Assembly (NCBI GenBank): GCA_019916065.1
Contig: CM034240.1
Coordinates: 33,121,149 to 33,185,148 of the forward strand
Reading direction: 5' to 3'
Source: Vitellaria paradoxa
Lineage: Eukaryota; Streptophyta; Magnoliopsida; Ericales; Sapotaceae
DNA: 64,000 nt
Within the stretch, counting starts at the first letter, position 1, and every line of letters begins with the position of its first letter. Positions 1-11,806 of the stretch are shown here, one piece after another. The position numbers were made by a program, and so were the translations under genes. The notes beneath the pieces were generated by a model. That model did no database searches and was not told where the DNA came from. It saw only the letters and a list, made by a program, of their open reading frames with translations.

Positions 1-433
1 AAGAAGTCCCTTTAGGCAGTAGATGGTAGGATGCAGCTGTATCGATGATCTATTCTGAACTCTGATCTTTGAAGTAAAGACAATCTTCTTCTTCCACTGC
101 GAGTGCCACCACATCTTCAAATAATGCAGCTATTGTGTTGCTATTGTCCTCTATCTTATTATGCGTATTGCTATGCTTTTGTTCTCTCTTTAGCGCTCGA
201 CAGTGCTTCTTAATATGACTTTCTTTGCTGCAATGATAACACTTACTGGGTCTTGACTAACTTCGTCCTCTAGACTTGCTTCCATCGTTTGACCCTCTGC
301 TAAACCTAGTTCAACTCCGACCTCTTTCTCGTGCTTTATTCTCTGTAATAAGGGCTAAAGATATTTTTTAGCCCATTTCCTTCCTTCTCGCCTCTTCATT
401 GAATAAGGCATCTTGGACCATATCCATAGTAAT

Positions 434-1684
434 TAGTGTTGTATAAGGGTTGGGTTAGGTCCGAACGGTAATTGGCTCGCCCCTGCTGCCCCTTCCCTTC
501 TTCAGGTCAGGTTAAGTAAGACCAGGGTCACCAATTCCTACCCCCTGACCTGCCCCAGTTAACCCAAAAGATTTTTTAATATTTTTATTACTTTTCTATA
601 AATTAATTAAAATACAAATAAAATTCATGAAAACACGTTAAAACATTTATTGATAAAAATTAAAATTTATTAAAAAAATAAACAATTAAATTTGCATTAT
701 AGATGTAGAATTGTAAATGAACAAATGATAGAGTAAGTAAATAGGTGCATCGCTTTAGGTCTTGCACATCCCAACTAGGTTGGCAAGCCTAGCTATCATT
801 TGTATTACTTTATCTATACATAATTCTCATTCATCACTACTATGTTCCTCTACTTCACCCATATACATTGCTTCGATGTCAAGAGCAAGTTCCTCTTTTT
901 CATGAGGTTGTTGATTTCTTTTTTCGGTGAGATACCTATCTCGTAAACACATTAAGGCTTCTACTATATTTGGGGCGAGTCGACTCCTGCAGTTACTAAT
1001 AATGCACCCACTTACACTGAATACTTGTTCAGATGCTACAGTAGAAATTAGAAATGCGAGGATATGGCGAACAAAAGCAAAGAGGACTAGAAACTTAGAC
1101 TATTGTCCTCCATCAGTTTAAAAAATTAAAATCATTTTCATCTTTCACTGGAGATGCAACCAATTAACATTGCAAATTGGATGAAGATGAGCCACTACTT
1201 GTTGATGAATCCATCCATTGAGATTTCACTCAATTCCAAAGGTAGGTGTTGCCAAAATCACAACAAGAGGATCCCTTTATGATTTTTAGATTGAAGATGT
1301 GTGAGGTATTTATAATGGATGATTGGGGTAGGGTTTGTAATTTTTTATGGGTTAATTTACAATTAAAAAAACGACTACTCCAACGGTTAGCAAACAAAAA
1401 AAAAAAAACAACGGTTACTTTTTCAAATGGTTAAAAAACAAAAAGAAAGCAAAGCAAAGTAGAGATGGGAGTCTTCGCAGGACAGTACACGGGGATCTTC
1501 GCAGGGCAAGGCGAAGTAAGCGGGTCGGCTCAGGCCTGGTCTCGAGCCGAGCCATCTCGACCCAAGCCCTGATATAAAAGTATAGGGGCAAGGCGAGCCA
1601 AGGCTATATAGCTAGCCAAGCAAGGTCAGGGTTAGCCATTTTTTAGGGTGAGCCTCGAGTCGACCTGACCCTTTTACATCACTG
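434..1684 (-). mobile_element. hAT DNA transposon, deleted, nested in copia gag
   Basis: A 1251-bp insert is bounded by a perfect 8-bp direct repeat, ATAGTAAT, at 426-433 and 1685-1692. The ends are imperfect inverted repeats: TAGTGTTGTATAAGGG on the left, and CAGTGATGTAAAAGGG on the reverse strand at the right. Both subterminal regions are rich in GGTCAGG, GACCTG and CGAGCC words, as in plant hAT elements. The interior keeps only the C-terminal part of the transposase on the minus strand. Removing the insert restores a continuous copia gag alignment across the joint, which confirms the boundaries. It cannot move on its own. Confidence 0.9.
827..1110 (-). pseudogene. hAT transposase C-terminal dimerisation domain fragment
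   Basis: On the minus strand the translation up to the TGA at 829-827 contains ISTVASEQVFSVSG followed by RSRLAPNIVEALMC, the diagnostic hAT C-terminal dimerisation block. It ends with an acidic tail (VEEHSSDE). Upstream the frame can be followed through SKFLVL to a stop near 1100, and beyond that no transposase is recognisable. The RNase-H-fold catalytic core and the BED zinc finger are missing. It is therefore a fragment carried in a deletion derivative. Confidence 0.85.
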
Positions 1685-2177
1685 ATAGTAATCAATCTAT
1701 TAGGGGCAAAGTTGTTGAGAGACACGATCAAGATCTTCCAACTATCTAGCAATGATCCGAGAAGTAGTAGCACTTACATCTCATTGCCCAAAATCTTATT
1801 GATAGTAGCCATTTGGTTTACCAAAGTTGCTTAAATACTCGGTAATTACTTGAGCTTTACAAGCCTCCTCATTAACAGAGCCTTCTTTTGGACTATCTTC
1901 TTTTTGTACATGTTCTCCAATTTTTGTTAAAGACTGTATGCACCTGTCTCTTTGGCAACGTGATGTAGGATGCTGACGCCAATACACTACCAGATTATGT
2001 CGATAGCTTTTCGATTGATCTTGGTTCATTCTTTATTCTTTCTTTCCATAGTTTTACACCTTTCTTCTCAATATACTCAGCTAGATCCTTGTAGTAGAGC
2101 AAGTCTTCCACTAGCAACTTCTAAATGGCGTAATTTAAAGAGTTCAGTTTTATTGCACTACTTGATGACTCTTCCAT

Positions 2178-2904
2178 TTCACCTTTTTCAGAGTAGAATT
2201 GATCAAAATGGACCTCATGGTTGAATCCAAAACATCAAAAAAACCCCAGGAAGGGCCTTTTCAGAAATTCAAAACCTTTAGTCAAAGGCTGGTCAACACA
2301 ATCAAAGTCAAAACAAGCTGATGCCAAGTGTTAGATTGTGAAAGGTCCACATGGCACAGTACAATAATGTGGCACCCTTTAGATGATGTGGCAGCCTCCT
2401 GTTGATGTGTATTAATCTCCACGTGTCTAAAGCTTATACGTCTGCATGTACTGACATGGCAGCCTTAGACGTGGCTTCACCTCCACGTGGCAGGTACTTA
2501 CAAAACCACGTGTGATGACGTGGCATGTGTTGGATTTACATAAAAAAGAATTAAAGTTTAAGAAATAACTTTGGTCCTCCCAAGTATTAAACCTAAGACC
2601 TCTGGTGTAGAATGCCAACAACTTAAACCTCTCGCCAAGGCCTTGCCTTGTGCAAGTTTCCTTCATCTCCATCAACATTCATTGGGGTCGTTTTTTTTCG
2701 GCGGAACTTTGACGTGACTCGTATAGGAGCATCAGAAGGACTTTGGCGACAATTTCTACATCGTTAAACTCGGCTCAGGGATTGGAATGCAATAGCTTGC
2801 TCTAATCATAGATTCAAGTAACTTCGGAGACGGACAGATCTAAGAACATCACTCATTATTGCTCTATACAGCTCTAGTAGACCTTCTATGACTCCGATAC
2901 GAGT
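2178..2904 (-). other. Leader of the left copia element, with probable primer-binding site
   Basis: This stretch lies between the putative LTR and the gag ATG. At its LTR end (2888-2902) the minus strand reads TCGTATCGGAGTCAT, which matches the usual copia initiator-tRNA-Met site (TGGTATCAGAGCCAT) except at three bases. The rest is about 700 bp, long for a copia leader. It contains several ACGTGGC-type words (2430-2530) and no credible coding sequence, so it may hold a secondary insertion that I cannot delimit. Confidence 0.45.
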
Positions 2905-3144
2905 TGCTAAGACTAATTTGAACAAGAAAAAAACTAAATTGGCAGAGGAAATCAAGAATTTTATTATGAACTTAAATAAATTTTATAGACTCAAACCACA
3001 CTCAAAAACTTACTCTATCTTTCTGCCTCAGGTTCTCATTTCACTCCACACACCTAACACTCCGTCCTTACTTCCTATTTATAGACAAAGTCTTAAGCTA
3101 GCAACACAAACAACCATTCAGTGCATTAAATGTATAACCTAACA
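2905..3144 (-). repeat. Putative 5' LTR of the left copia element
   Basis: Read on the minus strand, this 240-bp segment begins TGTTAGG, ends CTTAGCA and is followed two bases later by the degenerate initiator-tRNA primer site. It holds a TATA box (CTATAAATAG, near 3076-3085). Its partner LTR would be outside the window, so the boundaries rest on the TG...CA ends and the primer site only. Confidence 0.5.
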
Positions 3145-3596
3145 TTTTCAAAGCCGATGCTGACAAAGGCGGTGGGTTTTCGAAATCAATTTGACATTCT
3201 GCACCTCTCGATCCTTCTAGTGGCTTCCATGGGTGTGGATGTCACCTAGCGAATCTTTCTTACGAGTTATTCAGTGGAACATCAATCATGTCAGTTGCCA
3301 ATTTTTTTGTTTCAATTTTGAGCAAGGCCATAAAATGCCAATTGAAAACCAAGCTTAATTACAAAGTAAATTCAATGTAATGTTTCAAAAATGATTGGTA
3401 GTATTTTTTTTTCAGCTTCATGTCCCAATCGAGAACATCACATTCTATAGGATATTTAGTTGTGTAAGGTAAATGAAATTATATTCCCGCACACACATAT
3501 ATAGGTACAAACTAATTATAGTTACAAGAATAAATCAATAACAAATTTCTAAACAATAACAAATTTCTAAACATTAGCTAATCGTTAAGAAATTAG

Positions 3597-3598
<2 letters not shown>

Positions 3599-3653
<55 letters not shown>
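3599..3653. repeat. (TC)n microsatellite
   Basis: About 27 uninterrupted TC dinucleotides. Confidence 0.98.
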
Positions 3654-3655
<2 letters not shown>

Positions 3656-4587
3656 GTATAGTAGGTACACATTGTAAGAGAGATTATTGGAATATGATTG
3701 AGATGATGAGTACTCCTTTATACACCCCTTTAAGCTAAGAGTAGATCGATTATCTGAAGCTTATCATATAGGAGAGAGAAATGATGAGTAGGCAGTGGTT
3801 TTGTAAAAGAGTCAGCAAATTGATTTTTTGATTAAACTAATGCGACTCATAAAGATTTACCGGTCACTTTTTTCTGAACAAAGTGAAAATCTATATTATT
3901 TGTTTTATTACTTATTGATGGTTTGTGTTTATATTATTTATTTTATTTTCTATTTTATTTATAGTACTTTTTACTTTAAATACACTATATATCTACTAAG
4001 AAATTTAATGTTCTAACTTTTCAAAAATGTGAACTTGATATTCAAATACTTCTTTTTTATTTTCTCTTACACATAAAAAATCTTTTGATTTAATTTATTA
4101 CTAGCCATTTCTAATTGTTTTATAAGGACCTCACTTAAGAGCTCAAATCTAACTTAAGTAGTCCTAAAATGGCTAATAAGGTGGCTTAATGATGGACTTA
4201 AGTTAGTCTAATCTTCTACGCATGTGATGTCTTGACTTAGAAATAATTTTTAATAACCTTAAAGTTTATATGTAAAAGATATAAAATTTTAGAGTCGAAT
4301 TTCTAATTCTTACTAAAAATAAGTGATCTAAACAGATTTTTTTTTCTTTTTAAAGTTTTATAAATTACGGATCAAGATAGTGTAATGTTTCCAAAAGTTG
4401 GAAGGTGGTATATATATTTTATCATACAAATATTCAAAAACCGTATAAAATGAAAATATTGTTTTAGAATTCAAGTCATCAAGTGTACTGTTATGCGGCT
4501 TCTTAAACATTTTGTGTCTAGAATTCTACCATTCGACTTTTGGAGGCCATACAACACCTCCATTACATTGTTGCAGTGTACATATAG

Positions 4588-4858
4588 ATCAAGGGCCCGT
4601 TTGTTATTTTTTTAAAAATATTCTAACTTTCTTCAACTTCTGTTAGTTTTTTTCAACTTTCTTTGCCAAAATTTGTTAAATACATAAAAAAGATTACCGC
4701 ATACAAAACTATTGACTTTTTAACTTTCTCTAATTTTTCTTTAAATTTTACAATTTTTTACCAAATACATAAATGTTACTCAAAATGATACATGTCAATA
4801 CCAGAATAATAATTGCTGAAAGTTAACAAAAATTAGTTTGCCAAACACACTCTAAACA
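4588..4858. mobile_element. MITE-like element with TTTGG ends
   Basis: The left end reads GGGCCCGTTTGTTATTTT, and the right end on the reverse strand reads AGAGTGTGTTTGGCAAAC. The interior is AT-rich without coding sequence. The ends are typical of short non-autonomous DNA elements in plants. I found no clear target duplication. Confidence 0.45.
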
Positions 4859-6225
4859 CAATCAGAGTGTTACATATTAGAATCAAATTATAAGATTGCA
4901 TTTCAATTTAGTACAATGGCAAGGTTTCATGACAAGGGAACCATTTTCAATTGTTTTTTGAGAAATATGCATCAACTTAAATTAAATTTCGTAATAATTC
5001 ATTTGGAAATGTATCTAATAATCTGAAATCAAAATCTAATTAGGTCAATCCTCAATTATTAGGTTGTATGATTTAATGCTAAGTAGCTGCTAATAATTTT
5101 ATCTGGATAATTCAATATTATATGATCATATACTACAAAATATATTGCAATAGGAGGTTAACTAAAAATTGCTAGTATTAATTTGGTACTTGCACTAAAA
5201 TAAAAAGTAGATAAATTTTAAATTGTTAGGTATTTGAAGTATTTCTCAAAAAGTGATTGATAAAATATTTAGTCAAGAAAGTTGAAAAAAATTAGTAAAA
5301 GTGGGTATTTTTTTATTTCTTTTTTTTTGTACTGAACAACCTCTTTTTCTAACCTTATCCAATTTTATCAACTTTTTCTAACTTCTACCAATATTTTCAC
5401 ACTTTTACACACTAAATACTTTATAATTTAAAAAATACCTACTTTTTTTTTTGGGGGGGGGCCAGAGAGGCACTTGATAATATCGATTGGTCTAGTTAAT
5501 CAACTCTCAAAATTACAAGTCAATATGAACAGCTTCAATTTTAATTATCCAATTCATGATTAAAAAAAAAAAAAAAGTCAACCTGCTTTTGATTTAGTTT
5601 TGTTTTTTCAACTGTGCACCCTAATAGCTAGGGCTTGTAAATGCTGGCCCCATTAGGTGCTCAACTTTTTACCATAAATCTTTATAAATTTTCATAAAAT
5701 TTCAACTTTTTACACGTTTCATAAATTAGGAAACTAAAATTTTTATTAATTTATACTTTTTTTGTAAGCACTCCAAACACACCTCGGCAACTTTTTATTT
5801 TCAGATTTAAAAAAGAATTAAATAAACGAAACAATCCACAAGACACCTCAGACCATTGCATTGCTAAACAGGATCTGCAGATAAGTCCTTCCATCAACGG
5901 AGCTCTCTTTTTGGAGAGTCCACGTAGCGGGGCCGAGCATGGATGGGCTTATATAGGCTTGTTGATCTTTTTAGGAAGCGATTTTCTACATATTGAAATT
6001 ACCTTGTTGGCCCGTTTTGTTTATGGACTTGTGGACCATTTTACCTGAACAGAATTTGTCAAGACAAAACTCGAATATGAAGCACAAAACACATAAATTC
6101 AAAATTAACATAAATTTGTCTAACTATAAACTCATAAAATTTCATATAATTCATTTGCTCAGATTTTTGAAAAATATCTTGAAATATTTAAATTTTTTTT
6201 GCATTAAAACTCCATTTGTTTGGAG

Positions 6226-6256
6226 GTAAAATATTTCACAATGTGGAATATTTTAC
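6226..6256. repeat. Short hairpin in a GTTTGG context
   Basis: GTAAAATATTTCACA is followed directly by its near-perfect inverse, TGTGGAATATTTTAC, with one mismatch. CTCCATTTGTTTGG precedes it. A related word, AAAATATTTTAC, recurs near 6868. Probably part of an old MITE. Confidence 0.5.
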
Positions 6257-6439
6257 ACACAAAAAAAAAATCTTCACTGAAAATAATCGGCCGTCTAACA
6301 GAAAAACTTGAAAATATTTTTTAAAAATATAAAAAATGATTTGATCTCGATAAATTTATTTCCCAGACCAAATCCTAGGAAGTGAATCTCCCTTAATTTG
6401 TGCTGCATACACTGACCCCTCAACATGTGCAGTGGTAAG

Positions 6440-6650
6440 TCACAGACTTGTGCAGTGGTGGAAATTCGGACCCACACTCAAGAATTAGATATGATTCATC
6501 CAACAAAGGAAACCTATTCTACCAACTTTATTACACTTTGCGCTCGGGGACTGACCTCAAAAATTGCTAGAGAAAGGATTCGAACCAAAAAGTTTAGAGT
6601 GGTAAACGTCTAACTTCTAGACTACAGCCAGCTCACCGCCTCTTGAGGTT
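6440..6650 (-). mobile_element. tRNA-derived SINE (probable)
   Basis: On the minus strand there is an RNA polymerase III A box, TGGCTGTAGTC (6630-6620), and 33 bases on a consensus B box, GGTTCGAATCC (6586-6576). That is the arrangement of a tRNA-derived SINE head. No cloverleaf can be folded around it, so it is not a tRNA gene. The body continues towards lower coordinates; the 3' end and target duplication are not clear, so the left limit is approximate. Confidence 0.55.
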
Positions 6651-7249
6651 ATACCTTTCAAATATAAAGTCTTTGCTCTTAGGCCATGTGATTCGAGATC
6701 ATCCGAGTTAGAGTCCCCTAGCTCGAACCTTAGAGTTCGTACACTGCTCTTTAGCTCCAACCCTGGAATTCTTAGAGTGCTTGTTCCTGTTCCAACTAAA
6801 ATCCAATTGCTCTGCAAACAGCTTGAGAATGGGTAAGTTTTTTTTTTATATATATAATATAGAATAAAATATTTTACAAGAAAACAATTCTAACAAATTT
6901 ATAAGCAAATCAAATACCAAAAAAAAATGATAAAATTATTTTCTTAAAAAGTAATTTACGTCAAAAAAAAATGAAAAAAACGAAACCTGATACAAAGCAA
7001 ACAATCGGAGTTTGAGTTCCAATCCATGACAAAGTTCTTGGATTGGATCCCCTTTAGATATCTGGCACTTAAAAAGAACGAAAAGGAAAATGAATTAGGT
7101 AAAAATTTATAAAACAAAATAAATGAAAGAACTTTAAATTTTAATTCATTTGATTGAATTTTAAAATGATTATAGATAAACAAGCCTTCAAAAAATGAAA
7201 GTCATTTTTTTATTCTCCTAAAAAATAATGTATAAAAATAAATTACTTT

Positions 7250-7447
7250 TGTTGCGTCCAGATTTGTCCCACATCGACTGGAGTCGGGGACTGAGGCCAC
7301 CTTATAAGGGGTTTCATCTCCTCTCATTGGTATTGAGGCCTTTTCTCCACAGCGGGAAACAAAACCCCCGACGCCCTCGGGCCGCAGGAGGGGGACAATA
7401 TCGGCCAGGCGGGCCGGCGGTGGCGCAGCACAATTTGGTGCGCAACA
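7250..7447 (+). repeat. TRIM LTR copy 1
   Basis: 198 bp, TG...CA. It contains a TATAAG-type box (near 7302) and the TCCCACATCGACTGGAGTC block common to many plant TRIM LTRs. Confidence 0.9.
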
Positions 7448-7508
7448 TTTGGTGGCCCATGCAGGTTCGACGTGGCCTGTGGTCCCCCAGTCCCCAACTA
7501 GGGGGCCA

Positions 7509-7704
7509 TGTTGCGTCCAGATTTGTCCCACATCGACTGGAGTCGGGGACTGAGGCCACTTTATAAAGGGATTCATCTCTTCTCACTGGTATCGAGACCT
7601 TTTTCCCACAACGTGAAACAAAACTTCCGACGCCCTCGGACCGCAGGAGGGGGATAATATCGACCAGGCGATGGCGGTGGCGCAGCACAATTTGGTGCAC
7701 AACA
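7509..7704 (+). repeat. TRIM LTR copy 2
   Basis: 196 bp, TG...CA. It resembles copy 3 more than copy 1: both share AAGGGATTCATCTCTTCTCACTGG.. style changes and a shortened GGCGATGG end. Confidence 0.9.
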
Positions 7705-7765
7705 TTTGGTGGCCCATGCAGGTTCGACGTGGCCTGTGGTCCCCCAGTCCCCAACTAGGGGGCCA

Positions 7766-7955
7766 TGTTGCGTCCAGATTTGTCCCACATCGACTGGAGT
7801 CGGGGACTGAGGCCACCTTATAAAGGGATTCATCTCTTCTCACTGGTATCGAGACCTTTTTCCCACAACGTGAAACAAAACTTTCGACGCCCTCGGACCG
7901 CAGGAGAGGGATAATATCGACCAGGCGATGACGCGGCACAATTTGATGCGCAACC
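7766..7955 (+). repeat. TRIM LTR copy 3
   Basis: 190 bp. The final A is mutated to C and a short piece is lost before ACGCGGCAC. It is followed directly by the ACTTT target duplication. Confidence 0.88.
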
Positions 7956-10145
7956 ACTTTTTTTTTATAAACAAATTCAAAACCTAATCATCACATTCGA
8001 ATTGCTATAATCCCCGGTCGGGGATCAAAATATTTGAAATACTCAGAAGCTAAATCAATGCCATATCTTCTTTAGTAGTCAAGCTTTAATTTATTAAGAA
8101 CTCAGTCCAATTTTCAATGTAAAATTTGTCAACTTAATCAATATAATTTGGTTGTCGATTTAGTATATTTTTGGATTCGATCCAATTTGATTTCATGTCA
8201 CTCCAACAATCCAAATTTATATGCTTATCTTTTTATCAAATTAATTATGATACAATGAAATCAAACTCATCGAATCAAAATTGGATTGATTTAGTTTAAT
8301 CTGATGAAAATGATCGATTCGGTTTCATGTTCAAAAATTTAAAATAAGTCAATTCTAAATCCACAACCCCTAGCTAGTACCCCACCCCACATATTTTTTT
8401 TTTTGGTAAGTACACCCCACATATTTTGATTGCAGATCGGCTTTAATTTGATGGATTATGCCATTTTGTGCGATTTTATTCTTAGTTCATATTTATCCTT
8501 TTGGTTTGGAGGGACAAGTGTGCGATTACGAAGAATTTCTGTTCTTAGGCTGCGATACAAAACTCTTTCCCACCTGACGCATGGGGCTTCAACACTGTGG
8601 GGGCAGCTTCTCAATCTGGGCCGACAGAAGCAAAAGCAGGACCTCCCCACCCCGCCACTTTCTTGTTCCGTCAATACCACTCACAAAATCGGACAAACTT
8701 CTGAATAAGTAAGATTGTTTTGTTGGGTACTTTGTTTTGGCTCTATCAGTCTCTCTTCTCTCACTCTCACTTTTCGCTCTCTCTCCCCTCCACAACTCTA
8801 CTGCTGGTAATGTTCGTCGGGGGATATGATGCCACGTCTAAAATGCACGGTTGCTTATTCAATTAAGTCACACCAGATGATTAGTATATATATGTCTATA
8901 TATACGATGGAGATGACTCATCTCGAGCGATGATCTGTCTAGTTCTCTTTGACGCGTACGTACTGCTGGTGACACCTTTTGGCTTGGCCAATTCATGATC
9001 AATGCAAAAGCGGCCTATTTTGCTCGAAGGTACATGACAATGGCACTACATATCTAAATAATGAGAAGGATTAATCCAAGTGAAAGGAAAAAAAGACATG
9101 ACAATTTCATCTTATTAAAAGTCATGAATTTATAGCTAAGAAGAAGGATAGATTCTTTAAAATGGGTGTCATATTCAGAGTTAGAGATGTTAATATCAAA
9201 ATTGATGTTAGCTACGTACATCGAATTGTAAATCGTTCGATAAAAATGAAACCGTTCACAACAAACGTCAATTTAAAAATTTTGAGTGAAAATTTTTAAA
9301 TTTACATTTATTATGAACTATCCGATTTTGATTCGACGGCTCACACTCTCAATGTCATATGATGTTAGCCATTCCTTTTCTGTCATATTTGTATTCGACA
9401 CGTAATATACACACACTCCAGACAAGTCGCATGACATGTTTTATTATTTTATCATTTTTTTAAATATGTGATTAGGATAAATCTAAATTTGAATAGGCGA
9501 AATACCTAAAATTATAAAATAGTAATTTATATTTTGTTATGTTTTGTTTTTTGAATTATATATTAAATTAGTTTTGTTATGCATATTGTATTAATATATA
9601 TAACTAATAAAAATATACAAAATTTATATATTTTTTCATATTCCTATATTTTTATTTTTTTTTAAAATTACTTGCATCATATTCATATTCAATATTACAT
9701 ATCTTTACTTCTTAAATTCAAAGTTATTTTATTTTCTTTTTTTAAATAAAATATATTTAATATTTTTCCTATTTGTTTAAAATAGAAATGATGCGCAAAT
9801 GTACTTGACAATGCTCAATATAAAATGCTATATTATTAGATAGTTATTTAATTTGAAAAATTATAATTATAAATGATATAGAAGAATCAGGAGTCACAAG
9901 CCAATCAGTTTAATTAAAATAAAAAGGCATTAAATTGTATTTTTAATTTAAAATTACTACTAGTACGTCATTTTAATTATATTTTAATAAAAATATTCTG
10001 ATGAAATAATATTTATTTAGTTAATGCAGACAACTGCAGGCTACGTTACATCAAAAGTTGGTTACATACACATGCTTTTGTGGTCGTTGGTTGCATATAG
10101 AGAGAAAAAAAAATTAATAATTTGTATTCCTACCTTCTTATCAAA

Positions 10146-10240
10146 GAAATGAAGAGGGAGAGAGGAGAGAGAGGGAGGGAGAGAGAGAGAGAGAGAGCAG
10201 AAGAAAAAGAGAAAAAAAAAAGGAGAGAGAAGAAGAGAGG
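10146..10240. repeat. GA-rich purine tract
   Basis: A degenerate (GA)n/(GGA)n polypurine run of about 95 bp, with a (TA)n run shortly after (10281-10300). Confidence 0.9.
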
Positions 10241-10694
10241 TCATATCTTGTTTGGTTTGGGCTTTAATTTATTTAAACTAATATATATATATATATATAA
10301 ATGAAAAAGAGATAAGCCCTGGCCTGGGAATTTTGAAGTATGCAATCCATATCTGATACGCTTTAAAAGAGAGAGAGAGAGAATGGATTAGCTTGAGAAG
10401 AAATTTCCACCATCACAATAAACATTAAATCCTTATTCGCCCCATGCATGGGTGATCTCCACTGCTTTAGTACTTAATTTTTCTCTCTATGGGCTTAATT
10501 GACTGCACATTGTCCCCCAAAGGAGCTGTCACCTTTTGAATTTATGGGTGGCGACTTCAATGAACTTAATTAATTGACTTACTGCTACCCCTCCTAGGGT
10601 GAATTAGGCTCGGTCTGAGGTTTCAAAAACATTAAAAATTATTTAAATTTTATTTTATTATACAAATTATGAATTTATAATCTTACCAAAGTTT

Positions 10695-10790
10695 ATTATT
10701 TTTTTTTTTTTTCACTCCACACGCACCTTTACTTGCATTCACACACTCTGCACATGGGGCTTAACCCATTGGCCTCTCCGTAGGTCAATT
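10695..10790 (-). mobile_element. Possible SINE 3' end with poly(A) tail
   Basis: On the minus strand the sequence GGTTAAGCCCCATGTGCAG, a GTGTGTG-rich stretch and TGGAGTG are followed by about 14 A residues. This has the look of a truncated SINE tail. No pol III boxes or target duplication were found. Confidence 0.3.
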
Positions 10791-10927
10791 AAGGTGCGTT
10801 TGGCACATTAAAAAAATATTGTAAAATTTTAAAATTTTTTAAAAATTATTTATTTTTTATCTCATTACATGAATTACGAACTCACGAATTATCTTAATTT
10901 TATTTTATTTTTTGCCACATCAAACCT
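10791..10927 (+). mobile_element. MITE family A copy
   Basis: It begins GGTGCGTTTGGCAC and ends near CACATCAAACC. The shared core is a TTTTTATCTCATTACATGAATTACG-type segment, seen as ATGAATTACGAACTCACGAA. At least nine related copies occur in this window (see 20595, 21262, 32103, 38754, 54545, 55862, 56998, 58167, 59000). Confidence 0.55.
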
Positions 10928-11806
10928 TCTCTAATTAAGTAGATTTTGATTTATGGTGTGATATTTTCTTTTTAATTTTCATTTTTTTTATATTTTGTAA
11001 AATTTTTTGATTAATAATAGTCAAGCTCATGAACAGTTCTCTTGATCGAATTAACGTATAGGTGAATTTGCATGTTGCCCACGGCACTGTCACGATCACA
11101 TGTTCTCTGTTGTTAGTCATAAATTTAGCCATGATTAATGCTTTGTTTTCGTGCGGTGACAAGGGTACAAATAATCGTACAATTTACGTGTCTGCTTGAT
11201 TTTGTTCGCATTTTATGCACGTATTATTATTATTATCTCATATGACTAATTTTCCATTGGACTCGTCCACCCAATTGATTATTAAGGCAAATAATTTTTA
11301 CAATTTTAATAGACTCTAAAATTTTTTATTTTTTAGGTTTCATAATTTTAATGGACTTTATAATTTTGTAGTTGTTCGGTTTAGATAGAATTTCTTTTTT
11401 AATATATTATTTTTAAACCTAAAATTTAGATAAACCCCGATGTAAATCTATCTAATTTATCACCTAATAAAAAAAACACTAATTAATATAGGGTATAGTT
11501 GAAGTAACAAAAAATAAAATAAAATGAGATAAGGTACCGTTTGGTATGCTAAAAAACAAAACAAAATTCTAACAACCTCTAAAAACTAATAAAATTCTTT
11601 ATTACACTTTTGCACATTCTCACCTTTACTAATTTCAGGAAAGTTAAATATTTAGCTTAAAAAAAAAATCGAACCCCGGGAGGAGGTTAATCGAGTAGGA
11701 AAATTTTTTTTGATAATCATATTCTCCGACTCCAAAACTTTTGAATAAATGTTATTATGGGGTGAGCACACGCAAATTGTTAGAACAGATTGGCCAAAAT
11801 CGTTCT

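Larger units (their letters stand above)
1..2177 (-). pseudogene. Ty1/copia gag remnant, split by a hAT insertion
   Basis: Reading the minus strand from an ATG at 2177-2175, the translation follows copia gag: an N-terminal stretch with KLNSLNYAI and a conserved EDLLYYKDL, the central segment SLLDSWKILIVSLNNFAPNR (ending at the hAT site), then MDMVQDALFNEEARRKEMG just beyond the hAT element, and a CCHC zinc knuckle (CYHCSKESHIKKHC) at 200-241. Gag packages element RNA in cytoplasmic particles. Several in-frame stops and frame changes are present, including a stop just after KEMG and another near 1770, so it is dead. The hAT element at 434-1684 cuts it. Protease and pol would lie left of base 1 and are not visible. 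The copia gag family is certain from the motifs; the exact lineage is not. Confidence 0.85.
3145..6343. other. AT-rich intergenic stretch with MITE fragments
   Basis: I see no gene here. It contains a long (TC)n tract, a MITE-like element at about 4588-4858, a related segment at about 5210-5455 that shares TTTTTCTAACTTCTACCAA-like words, a T/G homopolymer run (5443-5462) and a perfect-looking hairpin at 6226-6256. The short ORFs are low-complexity translations. Confidence 0.6.
7250..7955 (+). mobile_element. TRIM retrotransposon, three-LTR tandem form
   Basis: The order is LTR (7250-7447), internal (7448-7508), LTR (7509-7704), internal (7705-7765), LTR (7766-7955). LTRs start TGTTGCGTCC and the first two end GCAACA. 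Each 61-bp internal segment starts TTTGGTGGCCC, a TGG-type primer site, and ends in a purine tract, CTAGGGGGCCA, next to the following LTR. The whole array is flanked by the 5-bp repeat ACTTT (7245-7249 and 7956-7960), so it was inserted as one unit. Element length and absence of coding capacity are those of TRIMs. It is much more GC-rich than its surroundings. ORFs of 112-146 codons here are translations of the repeat. Confidence 0.9.
7961..11801. other. AT-rich intergenic stretch
   Basis: No gene that I can support. 8430-8830 is less AT-rich and ends in a CT-rich run (8745-8800) that looks like a plant 5' leader, but no ORF or downstream exon follows. The rest holds a GA-rich tract (10146-10240), a possible SINE tail, a MITE copy and AT-rich repeats. 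Confidence 0.6.

Noticed and set aside
2427..2678. 83-codon minus-strand ORF or a SINE in the copia leader
   Set aside because: There are words resembling degenerate A and B boxes (TGGCGAGAGGT, AGGTTTAATAC), but no tail or target duplication; too weak to call.
6576..6630. tRNA gene
   Set aside because: A and B boxes are present but the flanking bases do not form acceptor, D or T stems; a SINE head explains them.
7202..7957. Overlapping ORFs of 86-146 codons on both strands
   Set aside because: They are translations of the repeated GC-rich TRIM LTRs; periodicity follows the LTR, not a protein.
8430..8830. Host gene 5' end
   Set aside because: A CT-rich leader-like run and less AT-rich sequence, but no ORF, splice partner or downstream exon.
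11655..11700. SINE fragment on the minus strand
   Set aside because: A GGGGTTCGATT word and CTCGATTAACCTCC are suggestive, but no A box, tail or duplication was found.
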